Assembly (NCBI RefSeq): GCF_965638725.1
Contig: NC_134963.1
Location: forward strand, 7,633,501-7,697,500
Source of the DNA: Aptenodytes patagonicus
Taxonomy: Eukaryota; Chordata; Aves; Sphenisciformes; Spheniscidae
Length of the DNA: 64,000 bases
Direction: 5' to 3'
Shown: piece after piece, positions 25,901 through 35,200 of the stretch
How the letters are laid out: every line of letters starts with the position of its first letter
Numbering within the stretch: position 1 is the stretch's first letter
The notes under the pieces: model-generated
Told to the model about the DNA's origin: nothing
Seen by the model: only the letters and a program-made list of their open reading frames with translations
The model's database searches: none
Position numbers and translations under genes: made by a program

Positions 25901-27039
25901 TTTTTGTCTCTCCTCTCTCTCAAATATGTCTGAATTTGTATAGCTAATGCTCTCCGAGCAGGATCAGCCTTCCAGAGGCAGTATGAGACAGCAGGGCCTC
26001 CGCAGCGTGCGTGGGGAGGGGGAGATACGAGGAGGGGGATCCGAGCCTGCTGCAAAACCCTGATTACTCGCCCCCCAAATCTGTGAAAAAGTGAAGTCGT
26101 GCTTGGAACCACCGTCCACCGCCGAGGCCAACGAGCGCTCCTGCGGCCTCCCTTCCCGCGAGAATTTTATTGCGATTTAAATAAAAAAAATAATACCTAT
26201 ATATATTAAAACAAATAAAAATAAACGCCAGTAAGCTGAAGGTGCTCCACCGCAGGCGGGCCTCCGCCGACTTCCACAAGGCAGGAACGCTGCCCCCTCC
26301 CCCGCCTGGGACAACCCCGCCGCCCCCCGGCCCCGAGGCCGCCGCCATCGCGGCCGGCACCTTCCCGCCGCCGTCCCCCCGCGCACGTGCGGCCGCCGGC
26401 TACGGCGCCTCGCCCCCGCCGCCCCCCGCCTCCTCCTCCTCCTCCTCAGCAGGCGGGTCACGTTGGCCCGGGGGAAGCGGCGCCCCTCGCCCCCGCCACG
26501 GGCCCCACCAGGCCGCGGGGGGCTTCGCCCGCCGCCCCGTCGCGGAAAATGGAGGTCCCGCCGTGCCCTCCGCCGTCCCCGGCCGCCTGAAGGGCACCGG
26601 CCGCGGCCTGGCCTCGCGGCCTCGCCCCGGCGGCACTGCGGAACCGGCGGGCCCCTCGGCGGGCCTGCGTGCGCCCCGCCCGCCGCCATGCCGGCTCCCG
26701 CCCCGCCGGGCGGAGCCCCCCGCGCCGGGCCGGGCCGGGCCGGGCCGCGTCCCCCGCCATGCAGCAGGCCCCGCTCCCCCTCCCGGCCGCGCCGCCGCCG
26801 CCGCCCATGGAGGCCGGTGCAGGGGGGTGGCGGCGGGGGAGGGGGATCAGCGCCCGCGCCGGGCTCTCGGCGCCGGGGCCGGGGCCGGGCCCGCCGCCGC
26901 CGCGCACCCACCTGCCCATGTTCTGCCTCCCGCCGCCCGCGGCTGACGGGAGGCCGGGGCCGCCGCCGCCGCCGCCGCCGGGGGGCTTGCGGTTGTTGCC
27001 GGCGGCCTGCGCCGCCGCCGCCGCTTGCTTGAGGGACAT
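1727..27039 (-). CDS. ATXN2: Ataxin-2 (ATXN2), coding exons 1-10, 3' part off the left edge
   Basis: Ataxin-2 is a cytoplasmic RNA-binding protein that acts in mRNA stability, translation and stress-granule assembly, partly through poly(A)-binding protein. Ten coding exons join in frame: 27039-26912, 19609-19573, 17905-17846, 17116-17045, 16817-16667, 8629-8505, 7228-7137, 4359-4162, 3640-3462 and 1936-1727. Together they give 417 codons plus one base. In order they carry a short Ala/Gly-rich N-terminus (1-42), the LSm domain (about 54-140), the LsmAD region (about 150-265) and a Pro/Ser/Arg-rich stretch. The peptides match vertebrate ataxin-2 closely, for example FDGIYANMRMVHILTS and SNGWDPNDMFRYNEENYG. 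The PABP-binding PAM2 motif and the C-terminus lie beyond the left edge. Introns 1-9 are 7302, 1667, 729, 227, 8037, 1276, 2777, 521 and 1525 bp; intron 9 is GC-AG. The initiator used here is the ATG before SLKQ, which corresponds to the internal human Met161. An upstream in-frame ATG also exists. Confidence 0.96.
1937..3461 (-). other. ATXN2 intron 9, a GC-AG intron
   Basis: The exon 9 sequence GGAG is followed by GCAAGT, which is the standard GC-AG donor context. The frame requires this junction, because the GT four bases further in would shift the reading frame. The acceptor is a normal pyrimidine-rich TTCTGTCAG. Nothing else was recognised in the intron. Confidence 0.88.
3462..3640 (-). 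CDS. ATXN2: ATXN2 coding exon 9
   Basis: This 179-bp exon reads RENKYIPPGQRNRDVLSWGS and then a segment with RQNSPRMGQSGSG, ending SGADQRVVNGG across the junction with exon 10. It matches ataxin-2 downstream of LsmAD. The acceptor is TGTTTCAG; the donor is GC instead of GT. Confidence 0.95.
4162..4359 (-). CDS. ATXN2: ATXN2 coding exon 8 (end of LsmAD)
   Basis: This 198-bp exon reads VPLERDNSEEFLKREARATQ, then an acidic helical segment (AEEIESSAQYKARVALENDE) ending REGHGVNTR. It covers about residues 223-288. The acceptor is TCTTTTAG and the donor is GTACTT. It matches the C-terminal part of the ataxin-2 LsmAD region. Confidence 0.96.
4360..7136 (-). other. ATXN2 intron 7
   Basis: This 2.8-kb AT-rich intron holds no exon, RNA gene or repeat that I can recognise. 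Short open frames in it (for example 5171-5374 and 6297-6512) have no recognisable domain. Confidence 0.8.
7137..7228 (-). CDS. ATXN2: ATXN2 coding exon 7 (LsmAD)
   Basis: This 92-bp exon begins in phase 0 with SNGWDPNDMFRYNEENYG and ends YDSSLSSYT across the junction. This is one of the most conserved ataxin-2 segments, inside LsmAD. The acceptor is TTCTTCTAG and the donor is GTAAGT. Confidence 0.97.
8505..8629 (-). CDS. ATXN2: ATXN2 coding exon 6 (start of LsmAD)
   Basis: This 125-bp exon reads DAFTDSAISAKVNGEHKEKD and then LEPWDGGETTATEELEALET, ending DV. The acceptor is CATTGTAG and the donor is GTAAGT. It matches the region between LSm and the core of LsmAD. Compared with human, the central acidic residues differ slightly. 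Confidence 0.96.
8630..16666 (-). other. ATXN2 intron 5
   Basis: This is the largest ATXN2 intron in the window (8.0 kb) and is AT-rich throughout. It has a G-rich run at 11730-11748. I found no extra exon, tRNA, known repeat family or long open frame that I could support. Human ataxin-2 has no additional coding exon at this position. Confidence 0.8.
11730..11748 (+). repeat. G-run cluster (G8-A-G5-A-G4)
   Basis: Three adjacent runs of G are separated by single A bases in ATXN2 intron 5. On the ATXN2 sense strand this is a C/T tract. Confidence 0.85.
16667..16817 (-). CDS. ATXN2: ATXN2 coding exon 5 (end of LSm domain)
   Basis: This 151-bp exon reads CDLVLDAAHRKTAESSLGPK, then KREDILESILFKSSDFVMVH, ending DTNYARR. 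The acceptor is CTCTAATAG at 16818-16820; the TAG that is read inside the codons for DLV is not the junction. The donor is GTATAC. It completes the LSm fold. Confidence 0.96.
17045..17116 (-). CDS. ATXN2: ATXN2 coding exon 4 (LSm domain)
   Basis: This 72-bp exon encodes 24 residues, GSKCEVQVKNGGIYEGVFKT followed by YSPK, in phase 0 at both ends. It is part of the LSm beta-barrel. The acceptor is CATTCTAG and the donor is GTAA. Confidence 0.97.
17846..17905 (-). CDS. ATXN2: ATXN2 coding exon 3 (LSm domain)
   Basis: This 60-bp exon encodes exactly 20 residues, ISFDGIYANMRMVHILTSVV, the first strand of the LSm domain. The acceptor is ATTTTTCAG and the donor is GTAAGT. Confidence 0.97.
19573..19609 (-). 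CDS. ATXN2: ATXN2 coding exon 2 (37-bp micro-exon)
   Basis: This 37-bp exon encodes GRSSGKGPPQPT after completing the Arg codon split with exon 1. The acceptor is AATTTCAG and the donor is GTAAGT. The human equivalent reads GRNSNKGLPQST, so the site and length are conserved while the linker sequence drifts. Confidence 0.94.
19610..26911 (-). other. ATXN2 intron 1
   Basis: This 7.3-kb intron contains a solo LTR at 20468-21019. Its 5' part lies inside the CpG island. Apart from these I recognise no gene or RNA in it. Short open frames such as 22465-22845 and 24022-24438 have no domain that I can identify. Confidence 0.8.
20468..21019 (-). mobile_element. Solo endogenous-retrovirus LTR (avian TguLTR5-like)
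   Basis: This 552-bp element is bounded by the LTR termini TGTC and GACA. It resembles a dispersed LTR family that I recall as common in neoavian birds. In the element's own orientation (minus strand) it begins TGTCCTGGTTTCAGCTGG and carries an ATTAAA poly(A) signal at 20593-20588. It also holds a perfect CRE palindrome TGACGTCA (20755-20762) and a C13 run (20712-20724). No internal retroviral genes are present, so it is a solo LTR. Flanking bases TGACT and CAACT share only three positions, so the target-site duplication is decayed or unclear. The element reads in the same direction as ATXN2. The family name is from memory. Confidence 0.82.
26912..27039 (-). CDS. ATXN2: ATXN2 coding exon 1 (N-terminus without polyQ)
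   Basis: The coding part is 42 codons plus two bases and begins MSLKQAAAAAQAAGNNRKPP. It continues with a Gly7 run and ends GGGRQNMG, with donor GTGGGT. The human counterpart begins MSLKP followed by the polyglutamine tract. Here that place holds Q-A5-Q-A2, encoded mainly by GCG/GCC with one CAA and one CAG. The start was chosen because MSLK is conserved with the human internal start. The open frame extends upstream to another ATG at 27297. Confidence 0.88.
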
Positions 27040-28000
27040 GACGAGAGGGGAGAGGGCCGGGGGTGCGCGCCGGGGCTGGGCGAGAGCCGGTCCGCAGGGC
27101 CTCGCTGCGCTGGCGGGGCCGGGGCGCCGCTGGCTCGGCCGGTTGCTCCCAAACAGTGCGAGCGGGGCGGAGGGAGCGGAGCGCGGCGCGGAAGGATCCG
27201 CGCGGAGGGGGGGGGGAGGGGGGGGAGAGGCCGGAGCGGGCCGGCGGGTGAGGGGAGCGGAGGGGCGCGGCCGTCGTCCCCGCCGCCTCTCGGGCAACCC
27301 CGCGGCGGCAGCAGGGTGGCGAGGGCGGGAGGGGGCGAGGCGGCGGCGCCGGAGCGGGCGGCGGGCGCGGACTCTTTACGGGAAGTCGGAGGGCGCCGCG
27401 GCGGTGCTGCGGCGGGTGAAGGGGCGGAGGCGGGAGGCGGGGAGGGGAGGGGGACACGTGAGGCGGCGGCGCGGGACGGCGGCAGCTCCCGCCGCAGCCC
27501 CGGCCCCGCTGAGGGGACGGGCCGGGCCCAGCGGTGCCGTGAGGCCCCCGCGGGCGCAGCCCCCCCAGCCCCCCACCCCCCCACCCCGTCCTCACAGCCT
27601 GCCCGCGCCTTCAACCCTCGCCCGCGGTAGCCGCAAGGGCAAACCCGAGCTGGTACCAGCCGGGCGGACACCCCCGGCGCGGCCGCTGCGGGCAGGGAGG
27701 GAGGGCGGCCCGCAGGCCCCGGCCCCTGAGGGGAGCGTTCCCCCTCGGCCGGCGGCGCAGGGCCCTGGGTTGCGGCCTTCGCTCCGGGCTGGCCCGCAGG
27801 CCGAGGCCCGGTCGGGGCAGAGCCTGGCGGGGCCGGCCCCGCCCGGGCCTGCCGCTGCCCGCGCAGCCCCGCCGAGGCCCCCCTCGCCCCCCCCCCACCC
27901 CCCGAGCCGCCAGCGATCAGGAGTTGGGAGGGCGGCGGGCTGGGCCCGGCAGCGCATCGTTCAAAAGAAACCAGACATCGAGAGACATCAAAATAGAGAA

Positions 28001-28010
28001 AAAATGGCCG
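28001..28010 (+). promoter_or_regulatory. YY1-like motif
   Basis: AAAATGGCCG resembles the YY1 consensus around its ATGGC core. It lies about 960 bp upstream of the ATXN2 ATG at the edge of the CpG island. A single short motif is weak evidence. Confidence 0.3.
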
Positions 28011-29221
28011 AGCCGCCGACTAGCTGTGAAAAGCGAAATGGAGAACCCCAGCCCCCCTGCGCTCGCTAGCAAAGCTGCAGACCGGCTCCTACCTTTAACC
28101 GCAGAGATACCGAACTATCGCCAGTAAACACATCCCATTGCCCTCCTACTCGTGGAGCCAGCTACAGGAAAGCAAGATGGGGCCGAAGGGATTGCCACAT
28201 TCCTTGCTGACAACCCCTCAGTATTCCAGATTTCTGGGGTTTTTTTCCCCCCCCTGAAATCACAGCAGTCCAAAGAAATTAAAATTTGCATTGCACTGAC
28301 AGAAACAGAATATTTGAGCCCGAGATGCCAGTTCTCCCATCACTCCGTGTTGTTACCTGTCCGCCATCACCAGGCTTCCTGCAGAAATCCAAGGTGCAGT
28401 GACTATTGGGCACTGCCATCTTCGTGGTACCTGCTTTACACAGAGCGGTGGTTTCACCAACTCATACCAATACACAAAAATAAAGCCTGGTCTGTCCTGT
28501 TAAAAAAAAAAATCATCTATGTACATATACGATTAGTAAGAGCAGATGTAACTTGAAAACTAAGAGCTAAATTGATTTATAGCCATGGTTACTCAAAATG
28601 CTCAAGAGTTTAATCTATTCATAGAAATGCTCTAGAAATCCCACAGGATTCAAATGTAATAAAAAGGAGCGGTGCTCTTAGGCAGGCATTATTTATACAC
28701 CTTGCTTGTAAAGCAACAGCTTTCCCATGCGGTTGAGAGAGTTGTGGGTGGCAACACACAATGGTAAAAAGATAACAAATATTTAACAGCTTTCTTAAAT
28801 TAGCATTTTCCCTACTCTTTTGACTGTTAAACTGCTTGTTTTGTTTTACCTTACAGGCCCAAATAACCTTGTGGTTAACACATTATTAGTTAGATGACAG
28901 ATACTAGCCGAAATGGGCTCAGTACAAAGAATTTTTCCATTGAAAATATTGCCCTAAACCAGCAGAGTTTTAAGGAAACTGTGAACTCGCAAGACACTTT
29001 GCTATTTCACAGCCACGGAACCGAGAGAGAAGGATATTGAGGATTTCTGCCGACCAGGAGTTTCTGTAGGAGACACTAGCACCTGCAGAGCTGAAGGCAG
29101 CTTGCGCTACCACTGGCACAAATTTTAGGACCATTTACTGTAAAAGCAGAAGTCTGTTGCACTGCACGTGATGGGATAACTAACATTACCTAACAGAAGC
29201 TAAGAAAAGACCTTTTATTTG

Positions 29222-29270
29222 TATATATACACATACACACACACACTACATACACACACACACGTATATG
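29222..29270. repeat. TA/CA-rich dinucleotide microsatellite
   Basis: Alternating TATA, ACAC and CACA blocks flank a short interruption (CTACATA). It is a compound, interrupted dinucleotide repeat in the intergenic region. Confidence 0.85.
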
Positions 29271-32200
29271 TAAAATCCACTAGCATAAAACCCCCTGCAT
29301 TTAACCAAACTCTTTAGGGTATATTGTTTATAAGGTTTTCTATATCTTTTGGTTGGTCCTACTGGACCTCAAGCAGAGAGCCTCCAAGTGCTACCACAGT
29401 AGGGGAAATGCAGCAGGAAAAGAACTCGAAGAGTCAAAATATGCCTTGAAACTAACTCAAGTAAGCTACAGCTAGCAAGGATTACTTACTCAACAGTGTT
29501 TCATCAGCGCACTTTGCATTTTAAAAGAAAGTTACCAAAAAAAAAAAAAGGCACAAGAAAGTCCGATAAGAGACTGAGTATAACATATCCAGGTCACTTA
29601 ATAGTTGGGTTTTTTTAAAGAACATTACTTCAATGCTTTTTCAGCTAAGAATGTTTACAGTGCACAGCAATTAGTCACTATTTATGTGGCTAAAGGTTAA
29701 GAACTATTAAAGAGCCTGCAGTGTTCTGAAGTGGCAGCCATGTTGTGAGGTCGTGCTGGCAAAGACGGAGCCCTTGATATTCAAGGATGTCAAAAATACA
29801 GAAATAAGTTCCATGGGCAGAGATGGTTTCTGAGGCAGGATATGAACATACTAAAACTACATTTTGGGGTAACATTACAGTATGAATAAGACTCGTGTTC
29901 ACGTCTGCAGTAATGACTCAAGTGCAGTTGCAGTTTGACTTGTTCTCTCCTTCAGTGTATTATTTGTTTTGTTAAGCTCTGTTTGGCTTTCCTTGTGCCC
30001 TCCCTTTTCTGTTTGTCAAGCATCTTTGTAAAAAACACATTAAAAGTAAATATGTAAGTGGCCAAATTAAAATAGCTCCGGCAGTAACGACCACCAGAGA
30101 ACCTGCAGGTTGGTTTCTGAATCCAGTGGCAGCCAGCTGCTTCGGTGACTGCCGGCACAGACACTGCTCCTCACCTTTCCGGTGTGGGCGCACATCTCCA
30201 ATGGACCACCCAAGCTTCCAGCGTAATGGGATTATACTGCCGTTACGGCACATCGTTCCCTTTACTTCTACTGCATACGGCTCATCTTTGCCCACCATTC
30301 CCAATATTCCACATTTATTACTTTATGGTTTGGCTCTGTCAATTTCTCCCTTTTTTTTGCCTATTCCCTACCATTATAGCTACTAGTTTGGTTGCAAATG
30401 AGGTTGTGACAGAGAACAGACAACAGTCAGTGGATGCAGTGGTCAAGCTGTAGGAAAGCTCAGGATTCAAAGTCACCCGCTCCATGGTCAAGAAAGAAAA
30501 GCAACTATGTCTGATGGAGAATCACTTTCTGTTTTGCCCTTTCTGTCCACGTTCCAGGTTAGAGCTGCTCTTTTTCAAGGCTACTATTTTCATTCAGATT
30601 TGTGACTACATGCGCAGGCTGTATTTGCATACGAAGATAAATGAGTCTGATAATATCATTACTTACCAGCAAGTGCTACATGATGTAACATTTCCTTGAT
30701 CTAACCTGCTGTTAGGTGGTGTGCTCTCTTCCTTGAGCTACCCAGGGTGATCCTCAACAGCATTCAACAAGATGAAACACGCATGCCTGCGGAGGGACAA
30801 CCGACACAGGCACTCGGCATTTATTTTACGCAAATTCAGCTGTTAGAGAAGCTCACAGAACTGAGCATTTCTACGCATGCATTTTCTCTTCCTTGAAGAC
30901 TTCTGTTATTTAGTCCCATTATCCCTAACCCTCTTTTTGGAGGCTAAAGCTGTGTGAACAGTGCTATGGGCACAGGGATCTCCAAACACTTGGAAAGACA
31001 TTGGGAAAACAAATCGGGTCCTCTAACACACAAGAAGCACTTCCCAGAGAGATACGATATTAGCTCATCAGCAAAGCTGCCATCAGTTCTAACTGATGAA
31101 CGCACTACTGGCCAAACTGGAAAGAGGTACATACACAACGAGCAAAACCAAAGCCCAAGCTCCAAACCGACCAGGCGGGACAACTGCTGCCTACTTCTGC
31201 CTGTCCTCCCCACCCCAGTCACTGCATAGTGTCTTCTCATTTTCTGCAGCCCCTCGAATTCACAGCTCAGTTCCAAGTAGAGACCAGCTCCCATCAGATA
31301 CAGCTTTTGATCCGCACTTGCACTTTTATAACTATTTCTTCCCAGTTTCTCTCAGCCCACCAGCATCCCCCTCCAGCTCAGTTCAGACAGGGTGTAGATG
31401 ACAGATGCGCCTGCTGTGCCATGCATGCCAGCTGCTTCTGCAACCAACAGGAGGTGAAGGGAAATGCTAACGTCCACGGAGCTCAGGAGAGAGGTACGGA
31501 AGTGCCAGAGCTCATTTTACCTATAACCAACATTTTAATGAACCTTAACCAATTTCCATTGGCTGCAGACACTAAACAAGGGCATTTCCTTCCTCGGGAG
31601 CAAAGCTCCAGGACCTGTTCAGCGATGCGCTGGCTACATAGCAGTTGTTTCAGGACAGAGCTGCAAACTGGGAAACACCAACTCTGCCAGGCAATCTTCA
31701 ACCAAGCACTTTACGCTTTTAAGACTTCACATTTTTACAAAAGGGAGGGGTGAACCCAGCCTAGCTCCTGCTAAGCAGCAGCAGCAGCACACAAAGAAAT
31801 CGTTATGCCAAGATTTAGCTCTTAAATCCCTCAAGATCTGGTGCTCACAGAGCATAAACAACCTTTGCCTCACAGCCTCGTCGAGCTGTACCTCCACGTT
31901 TCCCAAGCACAGCTACACAGATCCACCAATACCCATCTTCTCCCCGTCCCTTCGCTGAGACAGGCATGCCAACAAGAAAGCCAGTTGCCATGGCATTTTT
32001 TCCCCCTACAGACAGATGTCCATTAAAAACCAAGTCAGCCTCAGGTTTGCTTCGCAGAGCAGCTTTCAGTTATTATTACCAGCCTGCAAGGAATTTCCAC
32101 TGTGCCCCTTCACCTCAGATGTTTCAATGCACTTCAGTATTAATCCCTGGGGATTAGAAGGAAACTACTACGGAACAGGTACATTCAAAGGACAAGTTTA

Positions 32201-35200
32201 AGATTATGATCTTGTTTTACGTTTTTGGCAGATGACTACCACATGACCACATTTGGAAAGGGTTGAATTTGTTACCTCTGGCACTCTTCCTCCTGTTCGC
32301 TAAGACTCCATTATAAAATCATCAGGCAAATTGGAAGTGAGATGCGGAGCTTTTCCCCTCCTCCGACATGTTACACCTGGGGCTCAGATCTGGGATTTTG
32401 GCTTCAGGAGGAACCTCCCTGCACCAGCCCAGAGCATCATCTGAGGCTCCATCCGTGAAGAAAGGACTCCCACCCCTCCACGTGGGGACCTCAGGCAGCC
32501 ACTGCGAGCAGGGCCAAGCACTTCCAGCAAACGCACGTGTGTCAAGGAGTGATGTCTTCTTCCGTGGTTACAATGCCACGTTTTTAAGATTGGAAAAAAA
32601 AGTTTAATGGATTCCATACTCCCCCTCAGCCCATCCTGCCTGCAGTGGGGGCCAAGGGCTCGTCGGACGTGTCCCTAGGGAAAAGCAGGGGGGTTTCCTA
32701 CTACAGCACTGGCAGTGTGTCGCCAGCATCTCTGCAGGGTTGAGCTTCAGAGGGAAATGGTCAGGTATTTTTATTTGGATGGCAACGGCACTAAATGCGT
32801 GAGAACTAGACACTGAAACTTAACTATACAGTGAAATTAGTTTTCCTTGCTAAAGCACTGCAGTGCTAAGACAACTGTTAAAGAAATCCTCTTAGTGATA
32901 TCCAGGGAGGGATCTCCCCTCTCACATCTGGGTCTAAACCTGGCAGGGCTTCTAATGTGTTCTTCGTTTAGGCTGTGGCACTTGGGAGACATAGACCTTC
33001 TTGCGTGGGAGCTGACATTTTGGAGACATTATTGCAGCTCGGAGCCCTGCATCCGGGCTGGCTTGCAGTGAGTTTTCCACAGGAGCCTGGGTCTTCAGGG
33101 GAGCCAAGCGCCACTACTTCAGCTGTAGGAATGACAGCTCCTCGTAGCTCTGTCAAACAGCAGGGTCTGAGCACATACCCAGATGCGGGGTCCCAAGGGA
33201 GCGCTCCCTTCCAGGCTCAGAGTCACTTCCCAAGACGAAGCATTTGGATTTCTCCTCTCAGTTACAGCTAGCGCAGCTGCAAATATGATCAAAAATATCT
33301 AATCCTCTTAACTGCTTCTGCAGTTTGACTCTCATCGCCGCAGAGGAAGATGCCGTGATTTCAGCGCGCTGCCTGCATTCCCACGCAGCTGCCTATAAGC
33401 TTTGGCTTTTACACCATTGTTCATTACTCCCCATTGATTACTTGGAAGGAGGAGTAGGTGTTTGGCTCCTTGCGGTGAAGCTGCAGGGGTACGTTAGCAA
33501 AGGGTGGAGGCCAGGAGCTCTCGGGTCCCGGGCCTGTGCTCAGCTCTTGGTGCTCCTTCACTGAGCAGGCAGGATCCAGTTGGGATTTCTTCGCTCCAGT
33601 GAAGCTAGAGCACGTTCAAAAGCTGCCAAGGAGAATTGCTTGGAAAAAGCCTTCTTTGCTCCTCATGCAACCCCTGCAGTTGCAGAGGGAAACTCTTGGC
33701 ATGGCTGTGCTTAGATGAGACCAGCCAGCTCCCCCTCCATCGGCACGGGGCCACTGGCTGCAGCAGCATCCCTGTCTCCTGTGGATATCGCCAGCTCACC
33801 CATCTCGCTTAGCTGCGCCTCCCGCTCGGCTCCTCCAGCCCTCGCAGAAGGTTTTCCAACTGGGACTCCACACAGACCATGGATTCAAGCCAACAGCACT
33901 AGGAGTTTCTCCAGCCTACGTTAATTCTGCTTGGACTAAGATTATCAGTAGTGTAGAGGAATTGTTCTGGGAGATCTGGTCACGTTTTACGTGCTAAACA
34001 GATTTACTCTGGTTTTATTTTAGGTTTACAGAGCTCAGACACAGAGACCATGAAGTTGCCTTGGAACCTCACTCACACCTGTAGTAGGGGTCTCCCCCCA
34101 CCCTGGAGAGAAGGAGCCCACCAAGGTGGGTTTCCTTCACATGCTTAAACCCCTGTGTTTTACAGGGCAAGAGGATACATTTCTTCACCTAACAGCATCA
34201 CACATCAATAGAGACTAATAAATACCACAAAGTCACGTATAAATAGAGACGTGAGGGAAGAGGGAGACTGGGAGGCAGAGGCATGTAAACAGGTGTCAAG
34301 AACATCATCTTTGCATCCAGAAAACCAAGGTACATCCTACACTGACATTGTCCTCCAAGGCCATTGCCACCACATAAGGACACGGATAATAGGCAAGAAA
34401 AACAGCTAAGTGGCAGCCTACCTCCAGGAAAAGCCCCCCTTAAATGCATGAAGGCAGCCTGACTGCTCAGTCTGCGGCAGCCAGGTGGGTTTTGTGAATG
34501 TCTTGCAACCTCCACTGGCATTAGGCAGAGCACCTGTAGCTCCCTGCCCAGCGCAGGCTGCTGCACACCCCCAAGCACAGACACGGGGGCTTTACAGCTC
34601 AACTTAAGCACTTTTGAGAGCACTGCCACTTCAGCAGTGCACAGAAGAGAAGTGCTGCCACTGAAGTGCCACCTTCAGATGACAAGGAACGTGCAGGGCC
34701 CAGCACCAGAGACCAGCACGGCCCTAGGGATCTCGGGTTGGGAATAAGACATACGCTTAACAGGGCGCAAGCAAGCCAATAGCTCACCCTCACCCCCCTG
34801 CCCTCAAGCCCACAAACCCAGATAACCTGTACAACCACAAAATCATCGCATTACTAGACCTGCACATAAGACCAAAATCTCAGTCTCCTGGTGAGCTCAG
34901 GCGTGTCTGCTCAGAGCACAGCTCCCACCAGCGAGCAGCAAAGCTCTCCGCTGCTTCCGAGCCTCGGTGCAGCTCAGGAGACCCTCCACAAAGAGCCCCC
35001 ACCTACCCCAGAGCCAGCTCCAGCAAGGCAGCAACCTCCCCAGGTGCAGCAGCTTTATAGGAGCTGTTGGCCCCGAAGAAGGTTCAACAGGGACCAATTT
35101 CCTGGTGGGGAAGTAAACATTGCTCTCTCTGAGGCGTTTGATGTTTTTACCCAGTTTGGGATGGAAGGAGTTTGACTCCCCAGCTCCCTTTGAGAAGGTG

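Larger units (their letters stand above)
26230..28090. promoter_or_regulatory. ATXN2: ATXN2 CpG-island promoter and 5' region
   Basis: An extremely GC- and CpG-rich block surrounds ATXN2 exon 1. There is no TATA box near the start. E-box palindromes CACGTG are visible at 27455-27460 and near 26384. A YY1-like AAAATGGCCG lies at 28001-28010 at the upstream edge. Several open frames of 200-470 codons on both strands run through this block; they come from the near absence of A/T stop codons. No transcription start can be fixed from sequence alone. Confidence 0.85.

Noticed and set aside
26177-27595. 472-codon minus-strand open frame
   Set aside because: It is in a different frame from MSLK and rich in Arg/Pro/Gly from CpG-island composition. 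It reads through the ATXN2 exon 1 donor and has no domain.
31229-31753. 174-codon plus-strand open frame in the intergenic region
   Set aside because: It shows no recognisable domain or splice partners and has low-complexity composition, with no sign of a conserved protein.
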